From: an uncultured archaeon
GTDB taxonomy: Archaea > Aenigmatarchaeota > Aenigmatarchaeia > GW2011-AR5
Length of the DNA stretch: 7,273 nucleotides
NCBI GenBank assembly: GCA_903825675.1
Contig: CAIKBN010000002.1
Location: 1 to 7,273, forward strand
Reading direction: 5' to 3'
Made by a program: the position numbers and the translations under genes. Shown here in pieces: positions 6,156-7,273 of this stretch. Each line of letters starts with the position of its first letter. Position 1 is the stretch's first letter. The notes under the pieces were generated by a model, which saw only the letters and a list, made by a program, of their open reading frames with translations, did no database searches and was not told the origin of the DNA.

Positions 6156-6171
6156 ACGGTATTTATACCGT
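6156..6171. promoter_or_regulatory. 16-bp dyad enclosing the TATA box, candidate operator
   Basis: The minus strand reads ACGGTATAAATACCGT: 7-bp arms ACGGTAT and ATACCGT around a 2-nt centre. The TATA box lies inside it, so a dimeric regulator binding here would compete with TBP. A further TTTCGAAT site lies next to it at 6171-6178, matching 7 of 8 bases of the TTTCGAAA core seen in the two repeat copies. The dyad symmetry is partly intrinsic to the TATA sequence, which lowers its weight. Confidence 0.45.
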
Positions 6172-6173
6172 TT
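6160..6173 (-). promoter_or_regulatory. Archaeal promoter (BRE-like AAACGG plus TATAAATA)
   Basis: TATAAATA at 6167-6160 on the minus strand is preceded by AAACGG, part of CGAAACGG, which fits a purine-rich BRE. The expected start of transcription, about 25-27 nt from the TATA centre, is near 6135-6140. The position, in the only sizeable gap of the window and before a closely packed five-gene run, supports it as the operon promoter. Confidence 0.65.
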
Positions 6174-6178
6174 CGAAT

Positions 6179-6210
6179 TGAGATGCATAAAGGTTGCATA
6201 GGGCATCTCA
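6179..6210 (-). terminator. Hairpin just after the stop of the upstream gene, possible 3'-end signal
   Basis: TGAGATGC and GCATCTCA (8 bp, perfect) flank a 16-nt interior that has its own shorter ATGCA/TGCAT repeat. It starts 7 nt past the TAA at 6217. Archaeal termination normally relies on a T-run, and none follows on the minus strand, so this may instead be an mRNA 3'-end stabilising or processing structure. It also lies just upstream of the operon promoter and could bind a regulator. Confidence 0.35.
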
Positions 6211-6216
6211 TATACG

Positions 6217-7273
6217 TTACCACGTCATTTTTTCAAACATCCTTCCTTTATATTTTCTGTAAATATAAAGCATCATACTAATCAATATAATTATTATATT
6301 GATAAAGGGCAGCATCTGAACAATTATATAAGTTGAGTCTACTTCTTCCAATCTTCTTTCATTTGATGTTGTTTTTCCTTCTTGCTGAGGTGTCTTAGTT
6401 ATGGTTGTTGTTATACCTCCTTCAGTATAGTTTCCATATTCTTCGCTCTCATTAACGCCACCTGAGCCTTCACCGCTACCACTATTAGGGCCACTGCCAC
6501 TATTGCTACTACCTTCTTCCCCACCGCTAGTAGGGCATACATTTACATCAGCTATCCATTTTTTATCGCAGCACAAACCTGTTTCAGAATGGCAGATTCC
6601 TTCACAAGCTTTCTGCTCAGGCGGACAAAAACTGGCTGTTATTGATACTGCATCATAAGCATTGCCGTTCTGGAATTTAATATTTCCTGAACCATATTCA
6701 TAATCTTCTGATATATTCATAGCCCATCTAAGTGTTCTTGTTTCACCAGGTGCGAGTTTTATGTTATCTGACAAAGGATCACCACCTGTTAGCAGAAATA
6801 TAGAGTCATAAGACAGTGAATAATATGTAGTTAGAGTATAGACCTGCGGATTTTTTATTTCTACAATAAAGTTAAATCTTTCAGATGCTACTATGTCTGT
6901 TGGTCCTGTTACACTTAAAAGAGAAGGGTCCAAAAAATCTGCCGAACCGCTTACAGAAAGATTTGTACCACCCTTGTGCAGGTCAATATTATAGAGAAAG
7001 GTATCTACGCTATTGGTTCTTACAATAAAAACCTTTGTTGTGCTACCTGAGACTGAAAAGTTTTGGAATACACCGCCAGGTGGGTCGAAGATAGTTAATC
7101 TAGTTCCTGTATTCTGGCCTATAGAACTAAAGCGAAGTTCATCCACTGTGCATACGGAGTCGGATTCAATCAATACTGGTATTGCAATAGTAGTGCTGGC
7201 TATCACTTTTTCAGGAGGAGCTATCAATTTTATATCAGTAATGGAACAGTCAGCTAATACCGGATTGATAACT
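6217..7273 (-). CDS. Exported Ig-like protein with six-Cys module and C-terminal membrane anchor (5' end outside window)
   Basis: The frame stays open through the window edge (upstream residues VINPVLADCSITDIK), so the N-terminus is missing; a TTG at 7227 is not a credible start. 351 residues are visible; residue numbers here count from that TTG. Residues 1-100 and 100-200 look like two beta-sandwich domains; the second has VTGPTDIVASERFNFIVEI and LAPGETRTLRW, typical of CARDB/Ig-like modules. Residues 201-232 form a compact Cys module (C201, C208, C212, C219, C220, C231; pattern CPPEQKACEGIC ... GLCC ... VCP). A Ser/Gly/Glu-rich linker covers about 234-260, followed by a Thr-rich stretch, a membrane helix at about 300-321 and the basic tail YRKYKGRMFEKMTW. 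Topology is therefore outside-facing with a C-terminal anchor, opposite to the operon proteins. It has its own 3' hairpin and is separated by 147 bp containing a promoter, so it is probably a separate transcript. Function unknown; a surface adhesin or stalk is likely. Confidence 0.88.
   Translation of the reverse strand, partial: VINPVLADCSITDIKLIAPPEKVIASTTIAIPVLIESDSVCTVDELRFSSIGQNTGTRLTIFDPPGGVFQNFSVSGSTTKVFIVRTNSVDTFLYNIDLHKGGTNLSVSGSADFLDPSLLSVTGPTDIVASERFNFIVEIKNPQVYTLTTYYSLSYDSIFLLTGGDPLSDNIKLAPGETRTLRWAMNISEDYEYGSGNIKFQNGNAYDAVSITASFCPPEQKACEGICHSETGLCCDKKWIADVNVCPTSGGEEGSSNSGSGPNSGSGEGSGGVNESEEYGNYTEGGITTTITKTPQQEGKTTSNERRLEEVDSTYIIVQMLPFINIIIILISMMLYIYRKYKGRMFEKMTW

Noticed and set aside
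7225..7227. TTG as start of the upstream Ig-like protein
   Set aside because: The frame is open to the window edge with protein-like sequence (VINPVLADCSITDIK), and an exported protein should have a signal peptide, which is absent after the TTG.

Overview
The window looks like a piece of an archaeal genome, most plausibly from a small-genome DPANN-type lineage. The archaeal call rests on several signs: N-termini of the archaeal class III signal-peptide (pilin-like) type, a TATA box with a BRE-like purine stretch, AGGTG/GAGG ribosome-binding sites, very many N-x-S/T sequons, and AT-rich, ATA/AGA-rich codon use. The phylum cannot be fixed from this sequence alone. All genes are on the minus strand, so transcription runs from high to low coordinates. 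No gene for replication, metabolism, mobility, tRNA or rRNA is visible.

Layout in order of transcription. (1) 7273-6217: the C-terminal part of an exported protein with Ig-like domains, a six-cysteine module, a Ser/Gly linker and a C-terminal membrane anchor. (2) 6216-6070: a 147-bp intergenic region holding a hairpin just after that gene's stop, a TATA box inside a 16-bp dyad, three TTTCGAAW sites, a 16-codon leader ORF, two hairpins, and a 16-nt sequence present twice, once over each start codon. (3) 6069-1: a tightly packed operon of five genes with a 2-nt gap and then 8-, 10- and 4-nt overlaps. It encodes two small class III signal-peptide pilin-like proteins (135 and 130 aa), a 362-aa pilin-like protein with a class-I-glutamine-amidotransferase-like outer domain, a 1189-aa pilin-like giant, and the first 209 codons of another N-terminally anchored surface protein.

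The most unusual gene is the giant. Its von Willebrand A (VWA) domain is split between the metal-site motif DRSGSM and the rest of the fold by about 335 residues. That insert contains a CBM6/CBM35-like carbohydrate-binding domain and a second beta domain.

Taken together (inference), the operon may encode a cell-surface pseudopilus or pilus-tip complex. The two small proteins would act as minor-pilin-like subunits, the VWA/CBM giant as a glycan-binding adhesin, and the 362-aa and partial proteins as accessory subunits. This resembles the logic of bacterial minor pilins plus PilY1. No secretion ATPase, membrane platform protein or signal peptidase is in the window, so the machinery would have to be encoded elsewhere. 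The leader region suggests that expression of the set is regulated.
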